Below are positions 7,996 to 16,029 of a DNA stretch of 33,530 nucleotides, one piece after another. How positions within the stretch are numbered: position 1 is the stretch's first letter; each line of letters begins with the position of its first letter. The translations under genes were made by a program, and so were the position numbers. This DNA comes from Candidatus Woesearchaeota archaeon. Lineage in GTDB: Archaea > Nanobdellota > Nanobdellia > SCGC-AAA011-G17 > JACPIM01. Below the pieces are notes generated by a model. The model was not told where the DNA came from. It worked only from the letters and a program-made list of their open reading frames with translations, and did not search any database. Location of the stretch: NCBI GenBank assembly GCA_016188045.1, contig JACPIM010000004.1, forward strand, positions 72,493-106,022, given 5' to 3'.

Positions 7996-8043
7996 AGCCA
8001 ATTTCAGAAAACATTAAATATATAAGATTAACTATTTAACAAT
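7996..8043. promoter_or_regulatory. Single shared TATA region, cupin / gatE
   Basis: The 48 bp between the two start codons hold one symmetrical AT element (AAATATATAAG, about 8014-8024). Its centre is about 25 bp from each ATG. It could position TBP in either orientation and give leaderless transcripts of both the cupin and gatE. Confidence 0.55.
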
Positions 8044-9456
8044 ATGTTAGATTACAAAAAACTTGGTTTTATGTGTGGTTTGGAAGTTCACTACCAGCTA
8101 TCTACTAGAAAATTATTCTGCCACTGCCCCAATCTAGTTCATGATTCTAACTCAATTTCATACAAAATTCAGAGAAACTTAATGGCTTTTGAGGGAGAAT
8201 CAGGAAAAAAAGACATAGCGGCCGAATATGAAGAATCTAAAAATAAAACTTTTATTTATGAAGGTTCTAATTCAAGTTCTTGTCTAGTTGAACTAGACGA
8301 ATCGCCACCTTTCCCAATAGACCAAGGAGCATTAAAAACATCAATACAAGTAGCCATGCTTCTTAATATGAAAATAGTAAATGAAGTTATTGTTATGAGA
8401 AAAATAGTAATAGATGGTTCCAATGTTTCAGGTTATCAAAGAACAACCCTAATAGGCAGAGACGGTTTTTTAGAAACTTCAAAAGGAAAAGTAAAAATCC
8501 CAACTTTATATCTAGAAGAAGATGCAGCCCAAAAAACAAGTAAAACGAAAGACACAGTAACTTACAACTTATCGAGATTAGGAATTCCTTTACTAGAAAT
8601 AGCTACTTCTCCGGATTTACAAGATCCAGAACACGCAAAAGAAACAGCCTATTTGATAGGAATGGTTGTAAAGAGCACAGGAAAAGCTCATCGAGGAATA
8701 GGTTCTATAAGGCAAGATGTTAATATTTCAATTAAAAATCATTCAAGAATAGAATTAAAAGGCTTCCAAGACTTAAGGTCTATCCCGAAAGTAATAGACT
8801 ATGAAATCCTAAGGCAATTAAAAGAAAAAAATGAATCATCACATGTAAGAAAAGTTGAACCTAATTTAACAACTTCATATTTAAGGCCAATGCCCGGCTC
8901 ATCTAGGTTATACCCAGAAACAGATTTAAAAACAATACAGATTTCTAAAGAATTTTTAAAAACAATTGAAATCCCGGAATTATTAACTGAAAGAGCCTTA
9001 AATTTTGAAAAAAAATATAATCTCCCTTCTGATCATGCTCGTGAAATAGTTTCAGAAAACATTCCTTTTGATTATTATGCAGAAAAATATAAAATAGAAC
9101 CAAAGATAATAGCTAACTTGTTAATTGAGGCACCAAAAGAAATATCTTCACGTTTTATAATAAAAAAACAACTAAAGCAAAAAGATTTTGAATTTGTTTT
9201 TGATAATTTAGAAAATAAAAAAATAAGCAGAGAGGCAGCATTTGAAGTTTTAAAAGACATTTCTCTAGACATAAAACCAAATTTATTAAAGTATCAAACA
9301 ATCTCTTTGGGAGAATTAGAAGCATTTATAAAAGATTTAGTAGAAAAAAACAAAGGAGTTTCTATTTCTGGTTTAATGGGAGACGTAATGAAAAGATATC
9401 GTGGCTCTGTTGATGGAAAATCGGCTATGGAATTACTAAAAAAATACGTTAGGTAA
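8044..9456 (+). CDS. gatE: Glu-tRNA(Gln) amidotransferase subunit E, lacking GAD domain
   Basis: GatE is the tRNA-binding, transamidating partner of GatD. The first domain is a GatB/GatE cradle: GFMCGLEVHYQLSTRKLFCHCP, then DESPPFPID, YLEEDAAQ and GIPLLEIATSPD, where GatE replaces several GatB residues. IGSIRQDVNISI and PGSSRLYPETDL are diagnostic GatE blocks. The C-terminal helical YqeY-like tail (about 340-470) ends with SISGLMGDVMKRYRGSVDGK. Typical GatE proteins have about 600-630 residues because an AspRS-like GAD domain of roughly 130-150 residues is inserted between the cradle and the RxYPETD block. Here ILRQLKEKNESSHVRKVEPN bridges directly to the YPETD block, so the insertion is missing and the protein has only 470 residues. 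The frame is intact. The start is supported by the TATA 25 bp upstream. Confidence 0.94.
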   Translation: MLDYKKLGFMCGLEVHYQLSTRKLFCHCPNLVHDSNSISYKIQRNLMAFEGESGKKDIAAEYEESKNKTFIYEGSNSSSCLVELDESPPFPIDQGALKTSIQVAMLLNMKIVNEVIVMRKIVIDGSNVSGYQRTTLIGRDGFLETSKGKVKIPTLYLEEDAAQKTSKTKDTVTYNLSRLGIPLLEIATSPDLQDPEHAKETAYLIGMVVKSTGKAHRGIGSIRQDVNISIKNHSRIELKGFQDLRSIPKVIDYEILRQLKEKNESSHVRKVEPNLTTSYLRPMPGSSRLYPETDLKTIQISKEFLKTIEIPELLTERALNFEKKYNLPSDHAREIVSENIPFDYYAEKYKIEPKIIANLLIEAPKEISSRFIIKKQLKQKDFEFVFDNLENKKISREAAFEVLKDISLDIKPNLLKYQTISLGELEAFIKDLVEKNKGVSISGLMGDVMKRYRGSVDGKSAMELLKKYVR

Positions 9457-10608
9457 TTATTTATTAAACAATCTTTTAGTTATAATAGTAGCATAACTTC
9501 CCTTTGTTAAATCAAATTCAATTCTAATTTCAAATATATTTTGCTTTCCTTTATCATTTAATTCATCTATTAATGGTTCAGAGATTTTAAAATCACCCGG
9601 CCTTACAATAACTTTTCTTTCGTGTGTTTTAAAAAAATCACCCGTTTCTCTTTTGATTTTAAATTCATCAATTTTTATTCCTTCTCTTTCTAGCACTTTA
9701 TTTATTATTTCTTTTTCAAATTCACTAGGTTTAATTTCGTCACTTATAGTTTTAAATGTTTCTGGTATTTCATTATCTAAATTTTTATAAAACAATAAAG
9801 AACCAAGAGCATACTCAACAGAATACAAATATTTCTTATTTATCTTTCTTCTTAATACTTCTTTAATACACTCATTCCATAAATAGCTTTGATAAGCACT
9901 AACATACATTTCTCTTAAATTTTCTGGAATTTTTTTATATGTTTTTAACCAATCTTTACTTCTTAAACATTCATTAATAATCAAAGAAAAAACTTTATTT
10001 TTTATCTTTAATTTGCTTAAATCATCCCAATTTTTCTCTATTTCTCTTTTTTCATCCTTTATTTTTTTATTTTCAAATTTAGTATATTTAGTTAAAAATA
10101 TTTTAATCGCATTTTCATAATCTTTTTTAATAATCTCTTTAGCAATAAATTCTTTATCGAATACGCTGCCAAATCTTTGAGAATCAAAATAATTCGGAAC
10201 ACCAATTTCACTTAGAGTTTTAGCTTTCTGATAAACTCCATCAAGTTCTCCCTTTTTAATATCCCTAACTATAATATCAAATTTATTCCCCTCTAAATCG
10301 CCCAGTTTAATCTCTTTATCAACAAAACCAACAAACTTAATCTTAAACCCTTTTTCATTTAATGTTTTTATCTCATATTTAGTTGGTATAGTAAAATATT
10401 GCTTTGTTATGGCATGTTTATCCTTTAAACCTGCAATTCCAAAACAATTTACAGGAATATTATTTTTTTTAGCCAAATAACTCAATATGAAAAACCCCTC
10501 TAAACCGGTTTTTTCTAATAAATAAAGCTTATAATTGCCTCTATTTACAACATTAAATTTACCAATTTCCTCAACCTTGAAATCATTAGGCACTTGTTTT
10601 AGTTTCAT
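9457..10608 (-). CDS. truD: tRNA pseudouridine(13) synthase TruD
   Basis: TruD isomerises uridine 13 of tRNA to pseudouridine without a guide RNA. The N-terminus MKLKQVPNDFKVEEI is the family start. GIAGLKDKHAITKQYFT contains the catalytic Asp at about residue 63. GVPNYFDSQRFGS (about 135-147) is the second conserved block that shapes the active site. The TRUD insertion occupies the middle, and YQSYLWNECIKEVL is another family segment. The length of 383 residues is near the usual archaeal size. It ends directly against the gatE stop in convergent orientation. The gene fits the window's theme of tRNA maturation, next to an H/ACA guide RNA that directs the same kind of modification by a different route. 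Confidence 0.95.
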   Translation of the reverse strand: MKLKQVPNDFKVEEIGKFNVVNRGNYKLYLLEKTGLEGFFILSYLAKKNNIPVNCFGIAGLKDKHAITKQYFTIPTKYEIKTLNEKGFKIKFVGFVDKEIKLGDLEGNKFDIIVRDIKKGELDGVYQKAKTLSEIGVPNYFDSQRFGSVFDKEFIAKEIIKKDYENAIKIFLTKYTKFENKKIKDEKREIEKNWDDLSKLKIKNKVFSLIINECLRSKDWLKTYKKIPENLREMYVSAYQSYLWNECIKEVLRRKINKKYLYSVEYALGSLLFYKNLDNEIPETFKTISDEIKPSEFEKEIINKVLEREGIKIDEFKIKRETGDFFKTHERKVIVRPGDFKISEPLIDELNDKGKQNIFEIRIEFDLTKGSYATIITKRLFNK

Positions 10609-10697
10609 TTTATTACTTAAAATATCAAAATATTTAAAAATAACTAAATATTACTATTTATAAAGGAAGGTAATAAGAAACGTAGTTTTTTATTGAG

Positions 10698-10910
10698 ATG
10701 ATAATAATCAAACAATCATTTTCAACAATTCTAAGAAGAGCTATTATTTTCTCTACTTTGTTTAGTGGAATTTACTTTATTATTATTTCATTATCAGAGC
10801 CATCAATCACTGGCTCAGTTATAGGTTATGAAAGTTCAAAATTACACATATTATTAGGTTTAATACTATTTTTGATTTCAGTTTCTTTATCTTATTTCTT
10901 TGAAAAATAG
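10698..10910 (+). CDS. Small two-TM membrane protein
   Basis: The 70-residue protein has hydrophobic segments at about residues 13-31 and 48-66, joined by an outward loop SEPSITGSVIGYESSK. It ends FFEK. No family is recognised. The pattern of two membrane helices joined by a Ser/Gly-rich loop is common among small DPANN envelope proteins, but that is only a resemblance. It lies between truD (divergent) and aspS (downstream, with its own TATA element), so it is probably a single-gene unit. An upstream AT-rich region with TTATAAAGG (about 10658-10666) could be its promoter. Confidence 0.5.
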   Translation: MIIIKQSFSTILRRAIIFSTLFSGIYFIIISLSEPSITGSVIGYESSKLHILLGLILFLISVSLSYFFEK

Positions 10911-10986
10911 TTTTAGGGTCTTAGCCCGTTTTAAATGGTTAAAATAAAGAAAAGCTTATAAATTTACTTTAAACCCTTTTTCTATT

Positions 10987-12384
10987 ATGTCCCTAAAAAC
11001 ATCATATAGAACTAATGTATGTGGCGAATTAAATAAAGATTTTATAAAAAAAGAAGTAACACTTTGTGGTTGGGTTCATTCAATAAGATCTCATGGTAAA
11101 ATAACTTTCTTAGACTTAAGAGACCGTTATGGCCTGGTCCAAATCATTCTAAATCCAAAAAACCTTAAAGATATACCAGAAATAAAACTAGAATACATAT
11201 TAAAAATCAAAGGATTGGTTAAAGAAAGATTAAAAGGAACAGAAAACAAAGAGCTTCCAACAGGAGAAATAGAAATAGAAGCAAGAGAAATAGAAACAAT
11301 TTCAAAACCACAAGAGCAAATTCCAATAGAGATAGATGACAGAAAAGAAGCCTCTGAAAATTTGAGATTAAAATACAGATTCCTTGATCTAAGGAGACCA
11401 AAAATGCAGTATCATTTAAGTTTTAGGCAAAAAGTAATTAATTCCGCAAGAGAATATTTCACAAATAATAATTTCTTAGAAGTCGAAACACCGCTACTAG
11501 TCAAGCCAACACCAGAGGGCGCTCGTGACTATGTAGTTCCATCAAGAATAAATCCTGGAAAATTCTTTGCTTTGCCACAATCACCACAGCTATACAAACA
11601 GATCTTAATGATTTCTGGTTGTGATAAATATTTTCAAGTAGCTCGTTGTTTAAGAGATGAAGATTTAAGAGCAGATAGGCAACCAGAACATACTCAGTTT
11701 GATTTAGAAATGAGTTTCGTAACAAAAGAGGATATTATGGACTTTGTTGAAGGTTTGTACAAACACATTTTTAAAAAAGTTTTGAATATAGACCTTAAAC
11801 CGTTTCCAAGATTGACTTATGAAGAATCTATGAAAAAATATAAAACAGATAAGCCAGATTTAAGAAAGAATAAAGAAGATCCAAATGAATTTGCATTTTG
11901 TTGGGTAACTGATTTTCCGTTGTTTTCTTACAATAAAGACGAAAAAAAATGGGAGCCAGAACATCACATGTTCACTTCACCAAAAAAAGAACACATTAAA
12001 TATCTTGAATCAGATCCAGGAAAGGTATTAGGTGACTTATTTGATGTTGTCCTAAATGGAACAGAACTGGGCTCTGGCTCAATACGTATTAACAATCCAG
12101 AACTACAAGAAAAAGTCATGAAAGTTATAGGCATGAAAAAAGAAGAAGCATATAAAAAATTCGGTTTCTTATTGAACGCATATAAATACGGAAGTCCTTT
12201 TCATGGAGGTATGGGTTTGGGTGTAGATAGATTAGTGGCTTTAATGCTTGGCTTCAATGATATTCGAGAAGTAATTGCTTTCCCAAGAAACAAGTCAGCG
12301 GAAAATCCAATGGATGATTCACCATCTGAAATAGACCAAAAACAATTAAAAGAATTAAAAATTAAATTGGATTTAAATAAATAA
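10987..12384 (+). CDS. aspS: Aspartyl-tRNA synthetase, bacterial type, lacking GAD domain
   Basis: AspRS charges tRNA(Asp), and in GatCAB organisms usually also tRNA(Asn), with aspartate. The N-terminal OB fold reads YRTNVCGELNKDFIKKEVTL and DLRDRYGLVQIIL. Motif 2 is ARCLRDEDLRADRQPEHTQF and motif 3 is GGMGLGVDRLVALMLG. WVTDFPLF, the downstream HHMFTSP and the ending IREVIAFPRNKSAENPMDDSPS are bacterial-type features, not those of the archaeal/eukaryotic AspRS. Bacterial AspRS has about 590 residues because a GAD domain is inserted between motifs 2 and 3. Here DKPDLRKNKEDPNEFAFCWVT joins the flanks after only a few residues, giving 465 residues. The reading frame is intact, so this is a compact enzyme, not a broken one. 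TATA at about 10958 predicts a leaderless mRNA. The 3' end overlaps the convergent small gene by 23 bp. Confidence 0.95.
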   Translation: MSLKTSYRTNVCGELNKDFIKKEVTLCGWVHSIRSHGKITFLDLRDRYGLVQIILNPKNLKDIPEIKLEYILKIKGLVKERLKGTENKELPTGEIEIEAREIETISKPQEQIPIEIDDRKEASENLRLKYRFLDLRRPKMQYHLSFRQKVINSAREYFTNNNFLEVETPLLVKPTPEGARDYVVPSRINPGKFFALPQSPQLYKQILMISGCDKYFQVARCLRDEDLRADRQPEHTQFDLEMSFVTKEDIMDFVEGLYKHIFKKVLNIDLKPFPRLTYEESMKKYKTDKPDLRKNKEDPNEFAFCWVTDFPLFSYNKDEKKWEPEHHMFTSPKKEHIKYLESDPGKVLGDLFDVVLNGTELGSGSIRINNPELQEKVMKVIGMKKEEAYKKFGFLLNAYKYGSPFHGGMGLGVDRLVALMLGFNDIREVIAFPRNKSAENPMDDSPSEIDQKQLKELKIKLDLNK

Positions 12385-12661
12385 ACTTGTTTTCTCTTAT
12401 TATTCTATCAATTTCTCCGCTTAATTTCTTATTCAATTGTATGGCTTTCCTCCCTTTATCATACCATAGTACATAACCAAATTTTAACAATCTTTCAATT
12501 GCTTCTTTTACTAAACCTAATTGATCAGAACCAACTGAACAGCTTCTCATTACTATTTCAAATTGTTTGTGATTAGAACCATAAATCCTCCTAGAGTGCA
12601 TAGCTTTTAATACTCTAATCATTAAAGACTCAATTAATTGTGTGTTCTCTTGCTTTTCCAC
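12362..12661 (-). CDS. Small putative winged-helix protein
   Basis: The 99-residue protein is mostly helical with a helix-turn-helix-like layout: LIESLMIRVLKAMHSRRIYG, then VGSDQLGLVKEAIERLLKFG, then a beta wing VLWYDKGRKAIQLN. It could be a winged-helix DNA-binding protein, but I do not recognise the family. The frame opens with GTG at 12661; no upstream in-frame ATG exists. A TATA-like element (ATATTTATAAG, about 12685-12695) lies upstream on this strand. The gene overlaps the end of aspS by 23 bp in convergent orientation. A second, divergent wHTH gene starts 132 bp away at 12793. Confidence 0.55.
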   Translation of the reverse strand: MEKQENTQLIESLMIRVLKAMHSRRIYGSNHKQFEIVMRSCSVGSDQLGLVKEAIERLLKFGYVLWYDKGRKAIQLNKKLSGEIDRIIRENKFIYLNPI

Positions 12662-12757
12662 TTAATTAAACAAATTCAACTAACTTATAAATATTTCTAT
12701 CTTTAGCCAATATATTTAGATTTATATTAAATAATGGTTAGAAAAGTTTATATATGA

Positions 12758-12792
12758 GTTAATATTAATAAGTTAGTAAATAAAATATTAAC
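12758..12792. promoter_or_regulatory. Palindromic operator before the wHTH gene
   Basis: GTTAATATT (12758-12766) and AATATTAAC (12784-12792) are perfect inverted 9-bp arms that run right up to the ATG at 12793. A TATA element (AAGTTTATATATG) lies just before the first arm. A protein bound here would cover the transcription start, so the site suits autorepression by the adjacent regulator. Confidence 0.5.
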
Positions 12793-13128
12793 ATGACAAA
12801 CACCGAAGATATGGGAAATTCTGTATTTATAGCCACTTTTGGAGATAGCCCTATAAATAGATTATTGGATTTTTTTATAGTATTTAGCGATTTTGATTAT
12901 AGCTTGACAGATATAGCAAGCAAAGCAAATATTGGCTATTCAACTTTAAAAATTTTAATTAAAAAGCTAGAAAAAATTGGTTTTGTTATCCAAAGCAGAA
13001 GTGTTGGAAAATCTAAAATGTATAAATTAAATACAGAAAATAAAGTTGTAAATAAGTTTATTAATTTTTATTGGGATATTACTAAAGAAAATATTCATAA
13101 AGAAAAATTAGAAGAACTCACAATTTAA
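12793..13128 (+). CDS. Winged-helix DNA-binding protein
   Basis: The 111-residue protein opens with FGDSPINRLLDFFIVFSDFDYS, followed by a helix-turn-helix LTDIASKANIGYSTLKILIKKLEKIGFV and a wing QSRSVGKSKMYKLN. This order is typical of small archaeal one-domain wHTH regulators of the MarR/ArsR superfamily. A C-terminal helix (VVNKFINFYWDI) probably dimerises. There is no metal-binding or effector-binding motif. The gene stands alone between two convergent or divergent neighbours and is preceded by a strong palindrome, so it probably controls itself. Its other targets are unknown. Confidence 0.7.
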   Translation: MTNTEDMGNSVFIATFGDSPINRLLDFFIVFSDFDYSLTDIASKANIGYSTLKILIKKLEKIGFVIQSRSVGKSKMYKLNTENKVVNKFINFYWDITKENIHKEKLEELTI

Positions 13129-13136
13129 ATAAATAA

Positions 13137-13832
13137 TTATTTGCCCATATAAACTCTCTTTTTCTCATCAGGAAATCTTTCAATTGCATATCTCAACATG
13201 GTTCTTGGCATTTCTTTATGATATTTATTCAAAAACTCTTCTTCAATATCTTGATTTCTTTTTCCAACTTCCCTCAACATCCATCCAACAGCCTTATGAA
13301 TTAAATCATGTTTATCTTTCAATAAAATCTCAGAAACCTTCAAAGTATCCTTAAAATCATTTTTTCTTATAAACGCATAAGTTGATATTATTGAAATTCT
13401 TTTTTCCCATAAATTATTAGATTTGGCTAATTCATAAATTATTCTTCTGTCTTTGTCTTGTAATAACTCACCGATTATGTCTCTAGCGCTTAAATCAACC
13501 AAGTCCCAGTTATTTATATTTCTCGTATTCTTTAAATAAAAATCAAATATCTCCTTTATTTCTTTTTCATTAGCCTTCTTTAATTTATCAATTAAGATAA
13601 ACAAAGCAACCATTCTATGATCATGTATCTTTGAGTCTAATAAACTCTGCAATTCAGCCAAGGACAGATCTGAATATTGTTTAGCAACCTTTCTTTGGAC
13701 AGGAACGTTTATGCCTAAAAAAATATCCCCTTCTCCATACTCTCCTTTCCCAGTTTTAAAAAATCTCCGCAGTATATTGGCTTTTTCTTTATTACTAAGC
13801 TTTTCTAAATCTCTTTTTAATTGCCCTAACAT
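13137..13832 (-). CDS. AlkD-like DNA alkylation repair protein (HEAT-repeat DNA glycosylase)
   Basis: AlkD-type proteins excise alkylated bases such as 3- and 7-methylpurines without flipping them out. The 231 residues form HEAT-like helical repeats. Family landmarks are FFKTGKGEYGEGDIFLGINV, NNWDLVDLSARDIIG with the Trp-Asp pair of the active cleft, WEKRISIISTYAFI, HKAVGWMLREVGKR and MPRTMLRYAIERF. The length equals that of bacterial AlkD. The gene lies divergent from gatC with 54 bp between starts. It is probably a stand-alone repair gene. There is no sign of damage. Confidence 0.92.
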   Translation of the reverse strand: MLGQLKRDLEKLSNKEKANILRRFFKTGKGEYGEGDIFLGINVPVQRKVAKQYSDLSLAELQSLLDSKIHDHRMVALFILIDKLKKANEKEIKEIFDFYLKNTRNINNWDLVDLSARDIIGELLQDKDRRIIYELAKSNNLWEKRISIISTYAFIRKNDFKDTLKVSEILLKDKHDLIHKAVGWMLREVGKRNQDIEEEFLNKYHKEMPRTMLRYAIERFPDEKKRVYMGK

Positions 13833-13886
13833 AATAAATTATACAATAAAAAACTTAATAAACTTAATCTTAATAGTATTCAATTA

Positions 13887-14171
13887 ATGGAAATAAATAA
13901 GGAACTCATACAAAAAGTAGTGAAAAATGCACGTTTAGAACTAACAGAACAAGAAATCAAAGAGTTTATACCGCAAATAAAGGAAGTCTTAAATGCTTTC
14001 TCAAAATTAAAAGAAGCATCATCTAATAACTTAGAACCAAGTTTTCAACCAATAGAAGTAAAAAACATAACAAGAGACGATAAGATTTCTTCTTGTTTAA
14101 CTCAAGACCAGGCATTACAAAATGCAGAGCATAAAAAAGAAGGTTTTTTTAAGGGACCAAAAACAATTTAG
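13887..14171 (+). CDS. gatC: Asp/Glu-tRNA amidotransferase subunit C
   Basis: GatC is the small belt-like subunit that wraps GatA and stabilises the GatA-GatB contact in GatCAB. The 94 residues start IQKVVKNARLELTEQEIKEF, the family's first helix. A linker LEPSFQPIEVKNITRDD follows, and the ending GFFKGPKTI corresponds to the usual 'FxVPxV' tail. It heads the cluster gatC - Rossmann protein - gatA, with 3 bp to the next gene and then a stop/start overlap, so all three are likely co-transcribed. In archaea that also have GatDE, GatCAB normally makes Asn-tRNA(Asn) from Asp-tRNA(Asn). Confidence 0.93.
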   Translation: MEINKELIQKVVKNARLELTEQEIKEFIPQIKEVLNAFSKLKEASSNNLEPSFQPIEVKNITRDDKISSCLTQDQALQNAEHKKEGFFKGPKTI

Positions 14172-14174
14172 AAA

Positions 14175-14675
14175 ATGAAAAAAATCTTAATAGCTGTTGT
14201 TGGTCATGGAGATAATGCTAAAAAAATTCATCTTAAAATGGCTTACAAATTAGGAAAAGAAATTGCTAAAAAAGACCATATACTCTTGTGTGGTGGAAGA
14301 ATAGAAGGTATAATGGGCGCGGCAATTAAGGGATGTAGTGATGCCGGGGGAATCAGTGTAGGCATATTACCAGATTCAGATTTAAGCAAAACAAGTAAAC
14401 ATCTAAAGATTCCTATTTTAACTGGTATGGGCTTTGCAAGAAACCAAATTATATCTCTCAGTTGTGATGGAATGATCGTTGTTGGAGGCGGTGTAGGCAC
14501 CTTAACAGAAGTAGCCTATGCCTATGCTTACGGAAAACCAATTGTTTTTATGAAAGATTCTGGTGGTCTAGTAGAACAATTTTCTAATAAATATATGGAT
14601 GAAAAAGAAAGAGTAAAAATCTTAGAGGCTTCAACGCCAGAAGAAGCAATTAATTTAATAAAAAACAGTAAATAA
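14175..14675 (+). CDS. TIGR00725/LOG-like Rossmann-fold nucleotide-binding protein
   Basis: The 166-residue protein resembles the lysine-decarboxylase-like/LOG group. VGHGDNAKK begins the fold. HILLCGGRIEGIMGAAIKGC corresponds to the family's glycine-rich phosphate loop, MGFARNQIISL to its Arg-containing helix, and VVGGGVGTLTEVAYAYAYGKP to the GGxGTxxE motif with the catalytic-type Glu. Better known relatives release cytokinin-like bases from nucleotide monophosphates; the role in archaea is not established. It sits between gatC and gatA. Its stop overlaps the gatA start (TAATG), so translation is probably coupled. Whether it has anything to do with amidotransferase function is unknown. Confidence 0.85.
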   Translation: MKKILIAVVGHGDNAKKIHLKMAYKLGKEIAKKDHILLCGGRIEGIMGAAIKGCSDAGGISVGILPDSDLSKTSKHLKIPILTGMGFARNQIISLSCDGMIVVGGGVGTLTEVAYAYAYGKPIVFMKDSGGLVEQFSNKYMDEKERVKILEASTPEEAINLIKNSK

Positions 14676-16024
14676 TGGAAACAATCCAAAATTTTATAAA
14701 ACAAGTGCAAAAAAAAGAAATCAATATAGTAGAACACACACACAAGGTTTTGAAAGAAATTAAAAAAATAAATAAAGAATACAATTATTTCATAAATATA
14801 ACAGAAGATTTAGCCTTAAATTCAGCAGAAAAAGTTAAAAAAAACCAAAATGGAAAATTATCAGGTTTATTTATTTCTGTAAAAGATGATATCTGTGTAA
14901 AAGACATAGAATGTACTTGTGGTTCTGAAATTCTTAAGACCTATAAACCGCCATTTAATGCTACAGTAATTGAAAAAATAATAAAAGAAGGGGCGATTAT
15001 TATTGGAAAAACATCTCAAGATGAATTTGGTTTCGGCTCTTTCTCAACAAATACAAAAACAATGCCTAAAAACCCATTTGATAAGTCAAGATCCTGCGGT
15101 GGTTCTTCAGGAGGCTCAGCAGGGATAACTCAAAAAATATCCTTTCCCCATTTATCATTAGCAGAATCGACAGGTGGTTCTATTGCAAATCCAGCTTCTT
15201 TCTGTGGTGTTACAGGATTAACACCGACTTATGGTTTAGTTTCAAGATATGGCTTGATAGATTATGCTTCATCTTTAGATAAAATAGGAGCAATGTCAAA
15301 AAATCCAGAAGATGCTTTTTATTTATTAGATATAATAAAGGGATTTGATCCTAGAGACCAAACATCTTTAAATAAAGAATTAAATAAACCTAAGAATAAA
15401 CTAAAAATAGCAATAATAAAAGAATCTTTAAACATAAATAAAGAAATAAAAGATTTAATCTTATCTAAAGTAAAAAACTATGATTTAATCTCCTTACCAA
15501 ATGTAGAAAAATATTCAATTCCAACTTATTATATCATAGCATTATCAGAAGCATCAACAAATTTAGCAAAATACACTGGCTTGAGATATGGCCAAACAGA
15601 ACCATTAAACAAAGAATATAATGAATTTTTCACAGAAGTAAGATCAAAATATTTCTCAAAAGAGTCTAAAAGAAGAATTATTTTAGGAACTTTTGCAAGA
15701 ATGGCGGGTTATAGGGAAGCATTTTACTTAAAAGCCATGAAAACTAGAACCCTGATAATAAATGAATATAAAAAAGCTTTTCAAAAATACGATATTCTAA
15801 TTTCTCCAACAATGCCTATCCTGCCGCCAAAATTCACAGAAATAAATAAATTAACTCCTTTGGAAAATTATATGATGGATATTCTAACAGTTGGCCCAAA
15901 TTTAGCAGGGCTTCCTCATATCTCTTTAAATTCTGGATTTATCAATAAATTGCCTATTGGTTTAATGGCAATTTCAGATCATTTAAATGAAAATAATTTA
16001 TTAGAATTTACTAAAACAATATAA
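14675..16024 (+). CDS. gatA: Asp/Glu-tRNA amidotransferase subunit A
   Basis: GatA is the amidase-signature subunit of GatCAB and releases ammonia from glutamine. The catalytic Ser-cisSer-Lys triad can be read: Lys at about 70 in FISVKDDICV, the cis-Ser in SRSCGGSSGGSAG (about 145) and the nucleophile Ser at about 169 in AESTGGSIANPASFCG. The GLTPTYGLVSRYGLIDYASSLD block is the amidase core. The C-terminal DILISPTMPILPPKF and the short GLPHISLNSG segment are typical. The 449 residues are slightly shorter than bacterial GatA (about 480), mostly through trimmed loops. The start codon overlaps the preceding stop. GatB, the third subunit, is encoded 4.5 kb downstream at 20556. Confidence 0.95.
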   Translation: METIQNFIKQVQKKEINIVEHTHKVLKEIKKINKEYNYFINITEDLALNSAEKVKKNQNGKLSGLFISVKDDICVKDIECTCGSEILKTYKPPFNATVIEKIIKEGAIIIGKTSQDEFGFGSFSTNTKTMPKNPFDKSRSCGGSSGGSAGITQKISFPHLSLAESTGGSIANPASFCGVTGLTPTYGLVSRYGLIDYASSLDKIGAMSKNPEDAFYLLDIIKGFDPRDQTSLNKELNKPKNKLKIAIIKESLNINKEIKDLILSKVKNYDLISLPNVEKYSIPTYYIIALSEASTNLAKYTGLRYGQTEPLNKEYNEFFTEVRSKYFSKESKRRIILGTFARMAGYREAFYLKAMKTRTLIINEYKKAFQKYDILISPTMPILPPKFTEINKLTPLENYMMDILTVGPNLAGLPHISLNSGFINKLPIGLMAISDHLNENNLLEFTKTI

Positions 16025-16029
16025 ATCAA

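Noticed and set aside
14243-14743. Two minus-strand ORFs opposite the LOG-like gene and gatA start
   Set aside because: Antisense to well-matched proteins; translations look like reversed glycine-rich loops.
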